Assembly: GCA_963556195.1 (NCBI GenBank)
Contig: OY744519.1
Coordinates: 103,623,500 to 103,687,499 of the forward strand
DNA length: 64,000 bases
Direction: 5' to 3'
Source: Sepiola atlantica
Taxonomy: Eukaryota; Mollusca; Cephalopoda; Sepiida; Sepiolidae
This document shows, one piece after another, positions 46,235 to 58,664 of the stretch. The position numbers and the translations under genes are program-made. The stretch's first letter is position 1. Each line of letters starts with the position of its first letter. The notes under the pieces were generated by a model. It was not told the DNA's origin. It saw only the letters and a list, made by a program, of their open reading frames with translations, and did no database searches.

Positions 46235-46890
46235 TGTCATCATCGTCATCATCATCTCGTCATGGTAATGTTACTGATCTTCCTGTCTCACACCATCTTG
46301 TTCTATCCCCCATCACATCAGGTAGGTCTTCATAGGTGCATTGTGAGTCCTCTGTTAGTTGCTTTACTTAAGTTTTGTGCTGTCTCTCCACTAAACTACA
46401 GCCTTCTTTTGAAATCTACAAAAGAACATGGCTGAAAGTTTCATCCTTAGCCCTCCAGCAGTGACCAGCAAATCTGGTTCTTCTCTTTTTGATCAGGGCT
46501 AAGATCCAAGAAAGGTACCCGTAGAGTTGCTGCTCTCCTATGTGGTACTGTCTCCAGGAGATGTTAAGAGCAGCTCTTAGCATTCTGGTGTACACACCGT
46601 CAATTTTCTTCTCCAATCTTTTGGTAAAAGTCCAACTGATGTAACGATGGCTTCAAAGAAGTCACGTTTCATCTTCGTAGGAAGATTTGATTTCCAGATC
46701 ACTTTCATCTTGTTCAGCCCAAGCTTTGCTGATTTGCACATTCAGTTCATTCTCTGTGCAATTTTGCTTTGCAACTTTACGGCTAAGATAGGTAAACTCA
46801 TCAGCATTTTTGAAACAAGTCCCATTTAGGGAAGAGATATTTCCATGTTGGTTAAAAAAAATGTGCTCAACTTTGTTGTTTTAACAAAAA
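46235..46890 (-). mobile_element. LINE reverse-transcriptase thumb region (second family)
   Basis: The minus strand encodes GNISSLNGTCFKNADEFTYL, then VIWKSNLPTKMKRDFFEAIV and, frameshifted, KKIDGVYTRMLRAALNISW and RTRFAGHCWRAKDE. This is the stretch after the RT core of a widespread RTE/Jockey-type element (LDGVYTRMLRA...RLRFAGHCWR). Distinct from the WNSLP family. At least one frameshift near 46620 and another near 46720. Confidence 0.8.
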
Positions 46891-47479
46891 GTTCAATGCA
46901 ATTTTGCTATTTCTTCAAGACAATAATGTGTTCAAAGTTTCATAATAACATGGCGAGCACTTTGGACCTTACTTTGAAGTGAATAGACGAGTTTATTTAG
47001 AAAAGCAACTTCTCAATAGTCATTCCTTTTGATAATGCAGACGTTAACACTGAAAGAGTAAGATGAATTTTAATTCTGTCTACAAATGTTAGATAGTAAG
47101 ACTGTTGAAAGATACCAAAGGTTCTGATTGGTTGAGCACGATCACATGTTAGTAGTGCTTTTGCAATTTATTTTGCACTTTAATCCTAACCTAAAATCCA
47201 AGAAAGTAATGTTTGAATTCCAAAGCAATTATTCTCATGAAAAAAGTAAATTAATCCATTCTTAAAAATTCCAGAGTATCTCCATAAACTCTTAATATGC
47301 CTGATTTATGCAGAAAATAATAGGATTGAATGGTGTAATCAATGCATAAAAACAATGGAAAGTATTAAGATATGCAATACAAACAATGAAGAAAAGAGAC
47401 ATATGCAAGTCTGCTGCAAAGAAAGTAGTCTCACTCTACCAATCTAGAAAACTTCTACCATCTGCCAATATCCTATATC

Positions 47480-47960
47480 TTTATAAAGCCACCATTCATC
47501 TGGGCTGGTGCACCAACCACTAGCCCCTCCCTCTTGAACAGAGTGCAAATAAGAATTTCTAATATCAATCAGTACCGCACTGTCTGCCAAGTTCCAGCCA
47601 CTGTTACATTGCCGTAGTGTTGCATCCCTGTGCTTGATTTGCAAATACTTCTACAGAATGTGCTACACTTGTATCCCCTAAATGAAAATACCTCCAATCC
47701 ACCCAACGAGCAGCAAAATCCCACCCTTTCACTGTAGAGGTCCTTAGATGCCGAAAGATTTTTTACTCTTATAGCTTCTTTCTTTGGACCGCTTGATTGT
47801 GGAGTTCCCTCTCTGCTCCTTGTTTCCTCGCCCGTACAAACATGCAGAAATTTAAATGTAATGTGAACAAATATCTTGCTACCCAACTCTCTACTCAGGT
47901 TGGCCCCATCACAGTAATCCCTTATGCTTCCATGGCAATATACCTTGTTTCGGGGAACAA
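47480..47960 (+). mobile_element. LINE ORF2 C-terminal region
   Basis: Decayed frames give QRAAKSHPFTVEVLRCRKIF and NMQKFKCNVNKYLATQL, followed by the 3-prime tail cccttatgcttccatggcaa and an aaataaa-rich end. Same family as 36230-36680. Confidence 0.7.
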
Positions 47961-48109
47961 AAGTAAAAATAAATAAACAAATAAATAAAATTAAAATATT
48001 TATAAGTATAAAGTGTCAGTGTGATGGATGTAAAGTGTTCTCATCTCAGATCGTGAGTTAATACTGTTTTACAGAGGCTCGCTTATATTGCCCTCATTTA
48101 CCCTCTTAT

Positions 48110-48310
48110 GTAAAGTATCCCTATTTACTTGCCTCCCCAGGAGAGCAAAGCTAGACACAAGGTTGTGTTTTTATGTGGCCTATATATAGCACCCTAAAAT
48201 GGGACACTCTGGATGAGACAAAAATGAAAATTGCCCGTGTCAAGAAGGATTTCTTCTCTTTCGACTGAGGACAGAACAGATACTAACTTTCATCCTAGCT
48301 CGAAGGGCAA
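48110..48310 (-). mobile_element. SINE-like family B copy
   Basis: Has ccctatttacttgcctcccc, agctagacacaaggttg, ggacactctggatgagac and gaaggatttcttctctttcg, then the end block ctagctcgaagggcaagg also seen near 11487 in reverse. Confidence 0.6.
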
Positions 48311-48464
48311 GGAAGTCAAATGTAAAATGTCGCTTGTGGACGGGTTAGTCAAATATTGTTGGGGCTACTAGTGTTGGATCAAAAAACGTCCCTCTCTATA
48401 AATACATACGACTCTACATGAATTTACCTTCGTGAGGTGCTGCTGATTATCATGTCAGAACTTC

Positions 48465-49025
48465 CAGATTTCTATGCATTATTTGGATTTTTCGGACTAC
48501 TGTTTTTATCTTGAGTGTTATTTAAACAACATTTAGGCTGATGTAACCTCTGACCTTCTTCAGGTGTATGTTGTAGAACTCGGGAATCTTTCTGTCGAAC
48601 TCAGAACTCTACATAAAATTTCAAACAGAACTCTTTATTTAATCCACAGGGCTAACATGCTCTCGTTCCGTCAGCCATGACTGGACAGAAGTCCTAAGTA
48701 ATTTGCAATTGTAGAAGAGTGTAACTCGGAACTGAATTTTATTTAGTACTTTATCCGTTTCGCCACGTGTCCTTGTGGACAATTCTAGTATGAATTTTGG
48801 GAGCCTTTCCGACCGATGTAACCTCCGACCCTCTTCAGGGGCATCCTGTTGAACTCGGGAATCTCTCTGTTGAACTCGGGAATCTCTCTGTCGAACTCGG
48901 GAATCTCTCTGTCAAACTCGGTAATATCTCTGTCGAACTCGGGAATCTGTACGGAATCTCAAACAGAACTCTTTATTTAATTCATACTGTCCATACATAT
49001 TATCAATTCTCATCTAAAAAATTCA
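48465..49025 (-). mobile_element. Two tandem SINE family A copies, the second internally expanded
   Basis: 48465-48785 is a nearly complete family A copy with tRNA-like head (ccgtttcgccacgtgtcc). 48786-49025 is a second, truncated copy in which a 21-bp segment (ctgttgaactcgggaatctct) is repeated about five times at 48850-48955. The open frame over it, with repeated VELGNLS, is a by-product of this expansion. Confidence 0.75.
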
Positions 49026-49179
49026 GAACCATAATTCCATATTTCTGTTTGAATTAAAATAGTAATAGTCAAATTATTGGAATAACATTTTTTTAAATGT
49101 CAAAAATATGAATTTTGATAAGAAGAAAATGTTTAAAGTTTAATCGGGAATTTCTTTCTCCTATTGAAGCATAAACATA

Positions 49180-49580
49180 CTAGTGAGGGTTGAGGACATG
49201 CGTTGCATGGAGAGAAATGATATGATGGATGTGTAATGTGAGTCTTAAAGACAGGCTTAGATTTGAACACCTCAGAGGAAGATTTAATCTAGACAGTATA
49301 GGGAGATGTGTAGAACAAGAGACTTTGATAGCATGGCGATGTTGAAAGAACTGATGAGAGTTCTTAGATTAGTAAATGTAGAGCAGTTGAGGTAGCAGGT
49401 TCAGTTCACAGAGGAAGGTCACGGAAAACATGGGAGGAAGTGATAAGGATGGATTTGAGAGAAAAAGGGATAAATAAAGACCTGCCCAGAGATTGGTTAA
49501 TTATTTGAAAGTGAATTTCTAAGAGCCGTCCAACACATGCCAGCATGTAAAACGGACGTTAAACCGAACTATACTATATG
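49180..49580 (+). mobile_element. RTE-like LINE 3-prime end
   Basis: Parallel to 8945-9345 for 400 bases: tgaggacatgcgttgcatgg, cagtatagggagatgtgt, gtcacggaaaacatgggagg and the terminal ccgtccaacacatgccagca. Coding traces are RKTWEEVIRMDLREKGINKD. Stops in all frames. Confidence 0.75.
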
Positions 49581-50065
49581 ATATAGTACAACCACCTTTA
49601 TTTGTGTACAATTAGCAGAAACGTTCTGAGTCTGAGACAAAATCTTCTCAGAAAAATTGCTTGAATTCATAGATATTAAAGTTCTGGGTAATCACTGTAT
49701 TTACAAGTAATAAGCAGTTTGGTCTCTATAAATGACCTGTTTATCTTTAACTTCTTTGCTTGGACAATGTGAGTCTGTTTTCCCAGCCAAATAACTAAAT
49801 CTGTAACATAATGTTTGTCTTATGATAACCTCTATTTTATATTAGAAATGCTTTCCCTTTCTATCTACAAGGACCACATTATTTTCATTAATAAAAGTTT
49901 GATAATTTTGTGCCAGTGTGACCCTAGATACACCCGATGAGCACCTCTTGAAGGTTAGATAGCATGGACACATTTATATTTCCTGTTTTTCAACACATCA
50001 GGTGAAGTCTGCTAGTGACCTACGTTTGGCGTAAAATAGTGAAGTTGCATAAACTAACAAGAACG

Positions 50066-50135
50066 TAAGTCAGTCGTAAGACTGCATACTTCAGCCTGAC
50101 AACATATGGATGAGCCAAAGTCTTATCTTAACATT
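50066..50135 (-). repeat. Left flanking direct repeat of the large satellite
   Basis: About 70 bases (tgcatacttcagcctgacaa, catatggatgagccaaagtc) matching 53834-53905 on the other side of the array in the same orientation. Minus translation of both gives a related series (TLAHPYVV..KYA...LTYV), so the flank is probably part of the LINE seen at 53646-53830. Confidence 0.65.
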
Positions 50136-50156
50136 GTATTTCCAATAAATAAATTC

Positions 50157-53100
50157 AGATCCTCACGCACCTTCAACAATAATAATTCATTGCTCTCACA
50201 TTTTCAACAATAATAATCCATTACTCTCACATTTTCAACAATAATAATCCATTGCTCCTACATTTTCAACAATAATAATCCATTACTCTCACATTTTCAA
50301 CAACAATATTCCATTACTCTCACATTTTCAACAATAATAATCCATTACTCTCACATTTTCAATAATAATAATCCATTACTCTCACATTTTCAACAACAAT
50401 ATTCCATTACTCTCACATTTTCAACAATAATAATCCATTACTCTCACATTTTCAACAATAATAATCCATTACTCTCACATTTTCAACAATAATAATCCAT
50501 TGCTCTCACATTTTCAACAATAATAATCCATTGCTCTCACATTTTCAACAATAATAATCCATTACTCTCACATTTTCAACAATAATGCTCCATTACTCTC
50601 ACATTTTCAACAATAATAATCCATTGCTCTCACATTTTCAACAATAATAATCCATTACTCTCACATTTTCAACAACAATATTCCATTACTCTCACATTTT
50701 CAACAATAATAATCCATTGCTCTCACATTTTCAACAATAATAATCCCTTACTCTCACATTTTCAACAATAATAATCCATTACTCTCACATTTTCAACAAC
50801 AATATTCCATTACTCTCACATTTTCAACAATAATAATCCATTACTCTCACATTTTCAACAATAATAATCCATTACTCTCACATTTTCAACAATAATAATC
50901 CATTACTCTCACATTTTCAACAATAATAATCCATTACTCTCACATTTTCAACAATAATACTCCATTACTCTCACATTTTCAACAATAATAATCCATTGCT
51001 CTCACATTTTCAACAATAATAATCCATTACTCTCACATTTTCAACAATAATACTCCATTACTCTCACATTTTCAACAATAATACTCCATTACTCTCACAT
51101 TTTCAACAATAATAATCCATTGCTCTCACATTTTCAACAATAATAATCCATTGCTCTCACATTTTCAACAATAATAATCCATTACTCTCACATTTTCAAC
51201 AATAATACTCCATTACTCTCACATTTTCAACAATAATAATCCATTGCTCTCACATTTTCAACAATAATAATCCATTACTCTCACATTTTCAACAACAATA
51301 TTCCATTACTCTCACATTTTCAACAATAATAATCCATTGCTCTCACATTTTCAACAATAATAATCCCTTACTCTCACATTTTCAACAATAATAATCCATT
51401 ACTCTCACATTTTCAACAACAATATTCCATTACTCTCACATTTTCAACAATAATAATCCATTGCTCTCACATTTTCAACAATAATAATCCATTACTCTCA
51501 CATTTTCAACAATAATAATCCATTGCTCTCACATTTTCAACAATAATAATCCATTGCTCTCACATTTTCAACAATAATAATCCATTACTCTCACATTTTC
51601 AACAATAATACTCCATTACTCTCACATTTTCAACAATAATAATCCATTGCTCTCACATTTTCAACAATAATAATCCATTACTCTCACATTTTCAACAACA
51701 ATATTCCATTACTCTCACATTTTCAACAATAATAATCCATTGCTCTCACATTTTCAACAATAATAATCCCTTACTCTCACATTTTCAACAATAATAATCC
51801 ATTACTCTCACATTTTCAACAACAATATTCCATTACTCTCACATTTTCAACAATAATAATCCATTACTCTCACATTTTCAACAATAATAATCCATTACTC
51901 TCACATTTTCAACAATAATAATCCATTACTCTCACATTTTCAACAATAATAATCCATTACTCTCACATTTTCAACAATAATACTCCATTACTCTCACATT
52001 TTCAACAATAATAATCCATTGCTCTCACATTTTCAACAATAATAATCCATTACTCTCACATTTTCAACAATAATAATCCATTACTCTCACATTTTCAACA
52101 ATAATACTCCATTACTCTCACATTTTCAACAATAATAATCCATTGCTCTCACATTTTCAACAATAATAATCCATTACTCTCACATTTTCAACAATAATAC
52201 TCCATTACTCTCACATTTTCAACAATAATAATCCATTACTCTCACATTTTCAACAATAATAATCCATTGCTCTCACATTTTCAACAATAATACTCCATTA
52301 CTCTCACATTTTCAACAATAATAATCCATTGCTCTCACATTTTCAACAATAATAATCCATTACTCTCACATTTTCAACAATAATAATCCATTACTCTCAC
52401 ATTTTCAACAATAATAATGCATTACTCTCACATTTTCAACAATAATAATGCATTACTCTCACATTTTCAACAATAATAATCCACTACTCTCTCATTTTCA
52501 ACAATAATAATCCATTACTCTCACATTTTCAACAATAATAATCCATTACTCTCACATTTTCAACAATAATAATCCATTACTCTCACAATTTCAACAATAA
52601 TAATCCATTACTCTCACATTTTCAACAATAATAATGCATTACTCTCACATTTTCAACAATAATAATCCATTACTCTCACATTTTCAACAATAATAATCCA
52701 TTACTCTCACATTTTCAACAATAATAATCCATTACTCTCACATTTTCAACAATAATAATCCATTGCTCTCACATTTTCAACAATAATACTCCATTACTCT
52801 CACATTTTCAACAATAATACTCCATTACTCTCACATTTTCAACAATAATAATCCATTACTCTCACATTTTTAACAATAATAATCCATTGCTCTCACATTT
52901 TCAACAATAATAATCCATTGCTCTCTCATTTTCAACAATAATAATCTATTGCTCTCACATTTTCAACAATAATAATCCATTGCTCTCACATTTCCACAAT
53001 AATAATCCATTACTCTCACATTTTCAACAATAATAATTCGTTGCTCTCACATTTTCAACAATAATAATCCATTACTCTCACATTTTCAACAATAATAATC

Positions 53101-53645
53101 CATTACTCTCACATTTTCAACAATAATAATGCATTACTCTCCCATTTTCAACAATAATAATCCATTACTCTCACATTTTCAACAATAATAATCCATTACT
53201 CTCACATTTTCAACAATAATAATCCATTACTCTCACATTTTCAACAATAATAATCCATTACTCTCACATTTTCAACAATAATAATCCATTACTCTCACAT
53301 TTTCAACAATAATAATCCATTACTCTCACATTTTCAACAATAATAATCCATTACTCTCACATTTTCAACAATAATAATCCATTACTCTCACATTTTCAAC
53401 AATAATAATCCATTACTCTCACATTTTCAACAATAATAATCCATTACTCTCACATTTTCAACAATAATAATGCATTACTCTCCCATTTTCAACAATAATA
53501 ATGCATTACTCTCCCATTTTCAACAATAATAATCCATTACTCTCACATTTTCAACAATAATAATCCATTACTTTCACATTTTCAACAATAATAATCCATT
53601 ACTCTCACATTTTCAACAATAATAATCCATTACTCTCACATTTTC
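50157..53645 (+). repeat. 31-bp satellite array, about 112 copies, in intron 7
   Basis: Unit near ccattactctcacattttca then acaataataat, period exactly 31, very homogeneous. Variants include ccattgctc, aacaacaatattcc, aataatactcc, aatccctta and aatgcatt. The rare aatccctta variant recurs at 50741, 51361 and 51764, separated by 620 (20 units) and 403 (13 units), and the neighbouring variants repeat in the same order, showing higher-order duplication in the left half. The right part (from about 52400) is more uniform with aatgcatt and scattered point variants. No continuous reading frame. Confidence 0.97.
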
Positions 53646-53830
53646 TGACTCCATGCTTTCCTAGTACATTATAAGTCTCATGATCTTTATTAAGTCTTGC
53701 ATTAAAATCACTGATGATGACGACCTTATCTGCTCAAGGAATATTTCGGACATACAAAGATAAGACAGTTTTCATTTTCAGAAGAGCACATAGAGTTGGA
53801 ACATACATATTCACAATAGTAAAAAAAATA
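53646..53830 (-). mobile_element. LINE endonuclease (APE-type) fragment
   Basis: The minus strand encodes TIVNMYVPTL (about 53820) and DKVVIISDFNARLNKDHETY then NVLGKHGV (ending at 53646). The GDFNAR motif with AP endonuclease spacing is characteristic of non-LTR retrotransposons; here its Gly is Ser. The coding trace stops abruptly where the satellite begins. Confidence 0.8.
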
Positions 53831-54678
53831 CATAAGTCAGGTGTGAGATTGCATACCTCTGCTTGACAACATAAGGATGAACCAAAGTATTATCTGGGCT
53901 TTACTTCTCCATATTGTATGAAGTATTCACATAGTTATGCCATGGAAACGTTGATAACTCAAAAACTATTTATCTGATTAGGCGAAATTTCGACCATGAC
54001 CAACTTTTCAAGTCATCAGATATCTAGATATTCCAAAATTGAATCAGTTCTAAGTTAGAGCATGACTGATATTTTGATCAAGTTTGGTGACAATTGGTCA
54101 AGTGATGTCGACGTTAGGCTGTACACAACAAACATAGTTACAAACTCGACTGAAAACATAACCTCCTTGGCAGAGGTAATAAATGCTTTAAAATCTTCAG
54201 CATTGCTCATTCAGCGTTCTATTTGAAAGTTTTATAAGCAATTTACATCACTGCGATGCAGCCATTTTTGTGTCAACAGAATTTCTCTATGCTATAATTA
54301 ATGACAGACCTTTAGTATTGTTGTATTTAGGAAATATTTTCTTGTTAAACGTGATTACATGGTATTACCCTCCCTGCCACCACAGGCCGGAAGGTCAGCA
54401 CATCAAAGGTAGTGCACTCTGGCCTCACAAAAAATGCCTGAGCAGCTCCATCAGTACTTCATAGTGGGGCGCTACAGGCGATTGGCAATAAACCATTCCA
54501 TTCTCAAAGAGAAAAGGTAAAACTTGGGAGGATGCATCTGATGTGTGGGTGGTCTTGGCCGCTTGACTAACAAGCTGAACAGGTAATCATTTATTTAAGG
54601 GTACTACCCATGCAAACATGAGGGTGATAAAAAAGCAGCAAAATATATAATACACTGTAGGAAATAAGTTCCAATGCT

Positions 54679-54681
<3 letters not shown>

Positions 54682-54741
<60 letters not shown>
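54682..54741. repeat. TA then CA microsatellite
   Basis: About 22 TA units followed by eight or so AC units; only artefactual Tyr/Ile frames cross it. Confidence 0.95.
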
Positions 54742-54838
54742 TAGTACATGTATTGTATTAGTTTCTGTAGATGTAAATCCATTGAAACTCAAGTGTTTAT
54801 AAAAAGTTCTCAATAACAAGTAGAACTGTTCTTTGGTA

Positions 54839-55035
54839 TAAATTTTTATTTATACAAACATTATTGGTTACATATGTACATACATGGTTCGGTTGTACTC
54901 TTCGCAGAGAGTCCACATCTTCAGACCAAAGAAGACTTGTCTTCTTTGGTCTGAAGAGATGGACTCTCTGAAGAGTACAACCGAAACATGTATGCACATA
55001 AGTAACCAATAATGTTTGTATAAATAAAAATTTAA
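54839..55035. repeat. Tight foldback, about 97-bp arms and almost no loop
   Basis: Arms 54840-54936 and 54939-55035 are near-perfect reverse complements around the centre gaagacttgtcttc. Shared words: cagaccaaagaaga, gagtacaaccga, ttattggttac, ataaatttttatttata. It would extrude as a long hairpin. Likely a MITE; ends not fixed. Confidence 0.9.
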
Positions 55036-55599
55036 GTAAATAGAAAGGAGGGAAAAAGAAAAAGGTGAGAGAAAAGAGTTGAAAATAATACAAAAAGATT
55101 CTGTATTATTACTTCTAAATAAAAGGCAATTTAATTTAAACCCCAAGGGAAGATGGACACTCATCTTTTAAGATTAGTGTAGATTTGTTTTAAAAATAAG
55201 CTTTAAATTTTCAATTCGTGTTATTTATTGTTACAATCAACATAGTTGGTCATTATTGTTTTCTGGCAGTTGTTTTGATGATCATGAAAAATGTCTGCAT
55301 GTTTAATTGTCTGCATGATGAAATCTTGAGGTCTGGAAAACTTATCTATTGTCTATATTCCTTCATATTTACATGTTTTGAACATTATTGTACTTACTAT
55401 TTCAGTGCTACAAACTTTACATTTTCTCGGTTCCATTAACAGTGTTTTGAGTTATAATATACCAAACATTGCTTGCCCAGCTGTTTGCCCTAAACTCCAC
55501 ATTGGACTCTGCAAACCCCTTCCTTTCTAATTTTTCACTACAGATGTAAATTCGACTAGATGATCTGATCATCAACCTTTCCCATGTCCTGGCTATCAT

Positions 55600-56040
55600 C
55601 TCAACCCCTCCAAAGCATGTGGACCAGATCTATAGTAATAAAGAAATGCTCTGTTGAGCTAGCCCCTGTCCTTTCCAAACTCCATAACAAATACCTTGCA
55701 GAATCTTGACCCTCTATAATTACACTTGTACCCTCTAAACGTAAATACCTCCAACTCACCTGGTTAGCAGCAAAATCACTCCCCTTCTCTGTAGAGGCCC
55801 CTAGATGCCGGAAGATTTTCTACTCTAATTGCTTCTTTCCTCGGGTAGCTTGCCTTTGGAATTCCCTCACTGCTCTCTGTTTCTCCGACCATATAAACAT
55901 ACAGAAATTTAAATGTAATGTGAACAAATATCTTACTGCCCAACTCCACACCCAGCTTGCCCCACCTCTATAAATCTAGCCCATATCACAGTAGCCCCTT
56001 ATGCTTCGGTGACAATGACTTGTTTGGGGTGAACAACACT
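55600..56040 (+). mobile_element. LINE ORF2 C-terminal region
   Basis: Broken frames with LAAKSLPFSVEAPRCRKIFY, WNSLTALCFSDHINIQKFKC and NKYLTAQL, followed by the same tail (cccttatgcttcggtgacaa) as 47480-47960 and 40035-40530. Confidence 0.75.
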
Positions 56041-56389
56041 TAAAAAATGAAAATTAAAAAAAATTGTGATGCAGTCAGCATTTGAGAATATTAATGAAGC
56101 AATCATGGGTGTCGTTTACTAAATTAGAGACGTGAGCAAAGAACTATTTCTTGATGAATTCTATCATGAATATTTGTATCGGATGATATTACAAGACAAG
56201 GAAATTACTAATGTCATGGAAAGAATTAAATTGATGCTACTGGAAATTTTTTTAATCGGATTTTTCTAACTGGAAACATTGTTATGTTATTTATTCAATA
56301 AATAACAACAAATAATAGTTATTTAATAAAATGTCCTTTTTCAAAACGAATATGCAAATATCAGGAAGTTTCATCAGATATCCTGCTGA

Positions 56390-56700
56390 CTTGACAGGCC
56401 AAGAGCAGGCTCAAGGCGTTTTCACGAATAGTGGCGATGGAGCGACGCTAGTAAAGCCAAGTCAATTCACGATGTTCCCCAGTGTGGCATGTCATTAACA
56501 GACCAAGGCTGTTGAGGAAGTCCCGCGTGGCAGGGCTTATTGCTCCATTTGTCCCATGGCAATCGGTCGGAACACAAATCTTCCGAGAAGACCGACATAT
56601 TTTGATTGCTTGCGGTCCTCTGCTGATGCATTTCCAGGGTCTGTCGCCTATTCTGTTACTAATGAGGGCACAAAAGTGTCGACATAAGTCGCATCCGAAA
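56390..56700 (-). mobile_element. RT-LINE extreme C-terminus relic
   Basis: Minus frames give YVDTFVPSLVTE, then KYVGLLGRFVFRPIAM and, at the end, SIATIRENALSLLLACQ. This resembles the C-terminus of reverse-transcriptase elements that read KY..L..R..F.P.A.ET.G ... QR.S.AIQRGNA. Interrupted by several stops. The 122-residue + strand frame over it is the opposite-strand shadow. Confidence 0.5.
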
Positions 56701-56884
56701 AAAGCGATTTGCTATTTACAAAAGGAAACATCGTTATTAATGTTGTGGCCTTGTTTTTTGGTTTTTTTTCGTTTTTTATTTATTTTTTTATATATACGTA
56801 TGTTCTTAGTTTTGTCTTCAAATAAATTTTATCCCAAAATATTTAATTAAATAATTAAATATATTACATTATTGTATATCTCTG

Positions 56885-57140
56885 CCGACCCATTTGGCAT
56901 AATGGTTAGAGCGTTCAATAATGAGCTAAGAGATTGGAGTTCAATCCTCGGTTGAGTCACACCAAAAACTAAAGAAAATGGTGGCACTTGATGCCTGCTT
57001 GCTAAACACTCAGTAGTATGAGGATCAAGAGTAAGTGGAATAATCCTGGGAAAGGAGTGACACCCTCCCCTACATCTCAGTGTAGTAGCTAATGAAAAGG
57101 AAGCCTTTCGGTTGCCCTCGACTATGGTAGACCACTTTAC
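56885..57140 (+). mobile_element. tRNA-derived SINE, family F
   Basis: Head gacccatttggcataatgg and ttagagcg form an A-box region, and gagttcaatcctcgg about 40 bases later a B box. The body follows to tatggtagaccactttactt and a T-rich end. This is the clearest pol III-type head in the window. Confidence 0.75.
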
Positions 57141-57570
57141 TTTTCTTTTTTTATATATCTCTGCTAGATCATTTATTTTATCTACCAAAGAAGAAGAGTT
57201 TATTGATTGTTGTTTCTTTTTTCTCGTTATTTTGTCGTTCCGATACTGGACCGTTTTACTCCGTTCCCTAAAGTACTAAACTTGACATTTTTCCAAATGT
57301 ACTAAGGGACTATATTTGTTTCTTTTGATGTATATTTTCGTACTTAATTTTGTTTCTAGGGGCTACCATCAAAATGATAAAAAGCTTAGATAAACCCAGG
57401 TGGGTTTCAAGCGAAGATCTGAACTTTCTAAATTGAAAAAGAAACAACAAAAAAAAAAACTGGCATTTTTATAACACTATAAAATGACTGATAACATGAA
57501 GCAAATAAAATGAAAGTTTTCATTATTTAACAGAATTTAAAAAACTTATATGTTTTCTAAAACTAGAAGA

Positions 57571-58150
57571 ATACCTAATGTAGGTAAAATTAATTTCCTG
57601 AACAGAACAGTTTTGCACCACTTTTATGTCCCCTTACGAAGATTAAAATCAAGATATAATGATACTAAACCTTATGTCAAGAATCCTTATTTCAATTTTG
57701 ATCAAAATCCATTACATAATTTTGACTCTCGAAAATGTCTAAAATTTAAGGCTTAAGCTTAAGGTGTCTTAAGAAGAAATTGAAATTCAAGGAATATTGC
57801 TTCATTGGTGTCTAATTACTCTTGGTCAAATTCAATGCAAATCTGAAATTTGAATTTTCAAATGATAGTTTATGCCCCCCCTAAAAACCCTTTAAACTAC
57901 TCCAAAGAAACTAAAATTTGGGTAATATTTATTAATTGATGTCTAATACCTATTGTTAAAATTTCACAAAAATCGGATGTATCATAATTTTCACAAAGGG
58001 CTTTTACTCCCTGTTTAAAACTAAAACTTTTACTCCCTGCATAAAACTAAAACTAAACATAGTCCACATTACGACCGCTTATGCCTAGCAGCTGTGTTCC
58101 AAAATTCATAATGAAAGATTAATAAGCTCCAGGAGTGAATCATGTAGATA
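57571..58150 (+). repeat. Dispersed repeat family C copy
   Basis: Begins with aatacctaatgtaggtaaa, continues with cagttttgcaccacttttat and ttgttaaaatttcacaaaaa, ends near ttaataagctccaggagtga. Contains an internal duplication of ttactccctg...ctaaaac at 58005-58045. Confidence 0.8.
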
Positions 58151-58664
58151 CAAATATATAAACATATACACACATCTAACTTTATATAAATATATAATGA
58201 AAAAAAGAATGAAGATTTAGGAAACTTGAGTTGGTCATCAAATTTAATTCATTGACAAACGTATTTTTTTTTTCTTTTAATTATCATGAAAACTGTTGAC
58301 ACAGGATATCGGAGCTGTAAGAAAGGGCCTTTGTAAAACAAAAATGTAATTAGGGATTTCCATTTAAAGGTCCTGTGTTGGGTGTGTTCTATGTTGGGTA
58401 TTGTCACTTGATTCAGGTCATATGGAATGGACAGGAGTGGCAGAAATTCCTCCATTGGGTGGAACAGGAAGTTATTTTATTTCATGAGTGTTACAGGTGA
58501 AGACAGAAAACCATAGGATGGGTCATAAGATGTTGGAAATGAAAGATCAGAGTTCAGTTTTTGTAGGTTTTCGCTTTTTTTTGTTTTTGTTTTTTGGTTT
58601 TTTAGAGACAGTATGACTTCCATTTTCTTTTTTATTTGTTTTAAAACAATTTTTATTTATTAAA

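Noticed and set aside
48797..49057. Repeat protein with VELGNLS units
   Set aside because: It is the translation of an expanded 21-bp segment inside a SINE, read on the strand opposite to the SINE.
50157..53645. CRISPR-like regular repeat array
   Set aside because: There are no unique spacers; every 31-bp unit is the same sequence, and the context is an animal intron with no cas genes.
56482..56850. 122-residue + strand open frame
   Set aside because: It lies opposite a decayed reverse-transcriptase C-terminus on the minus strand and has no recognisable domain.
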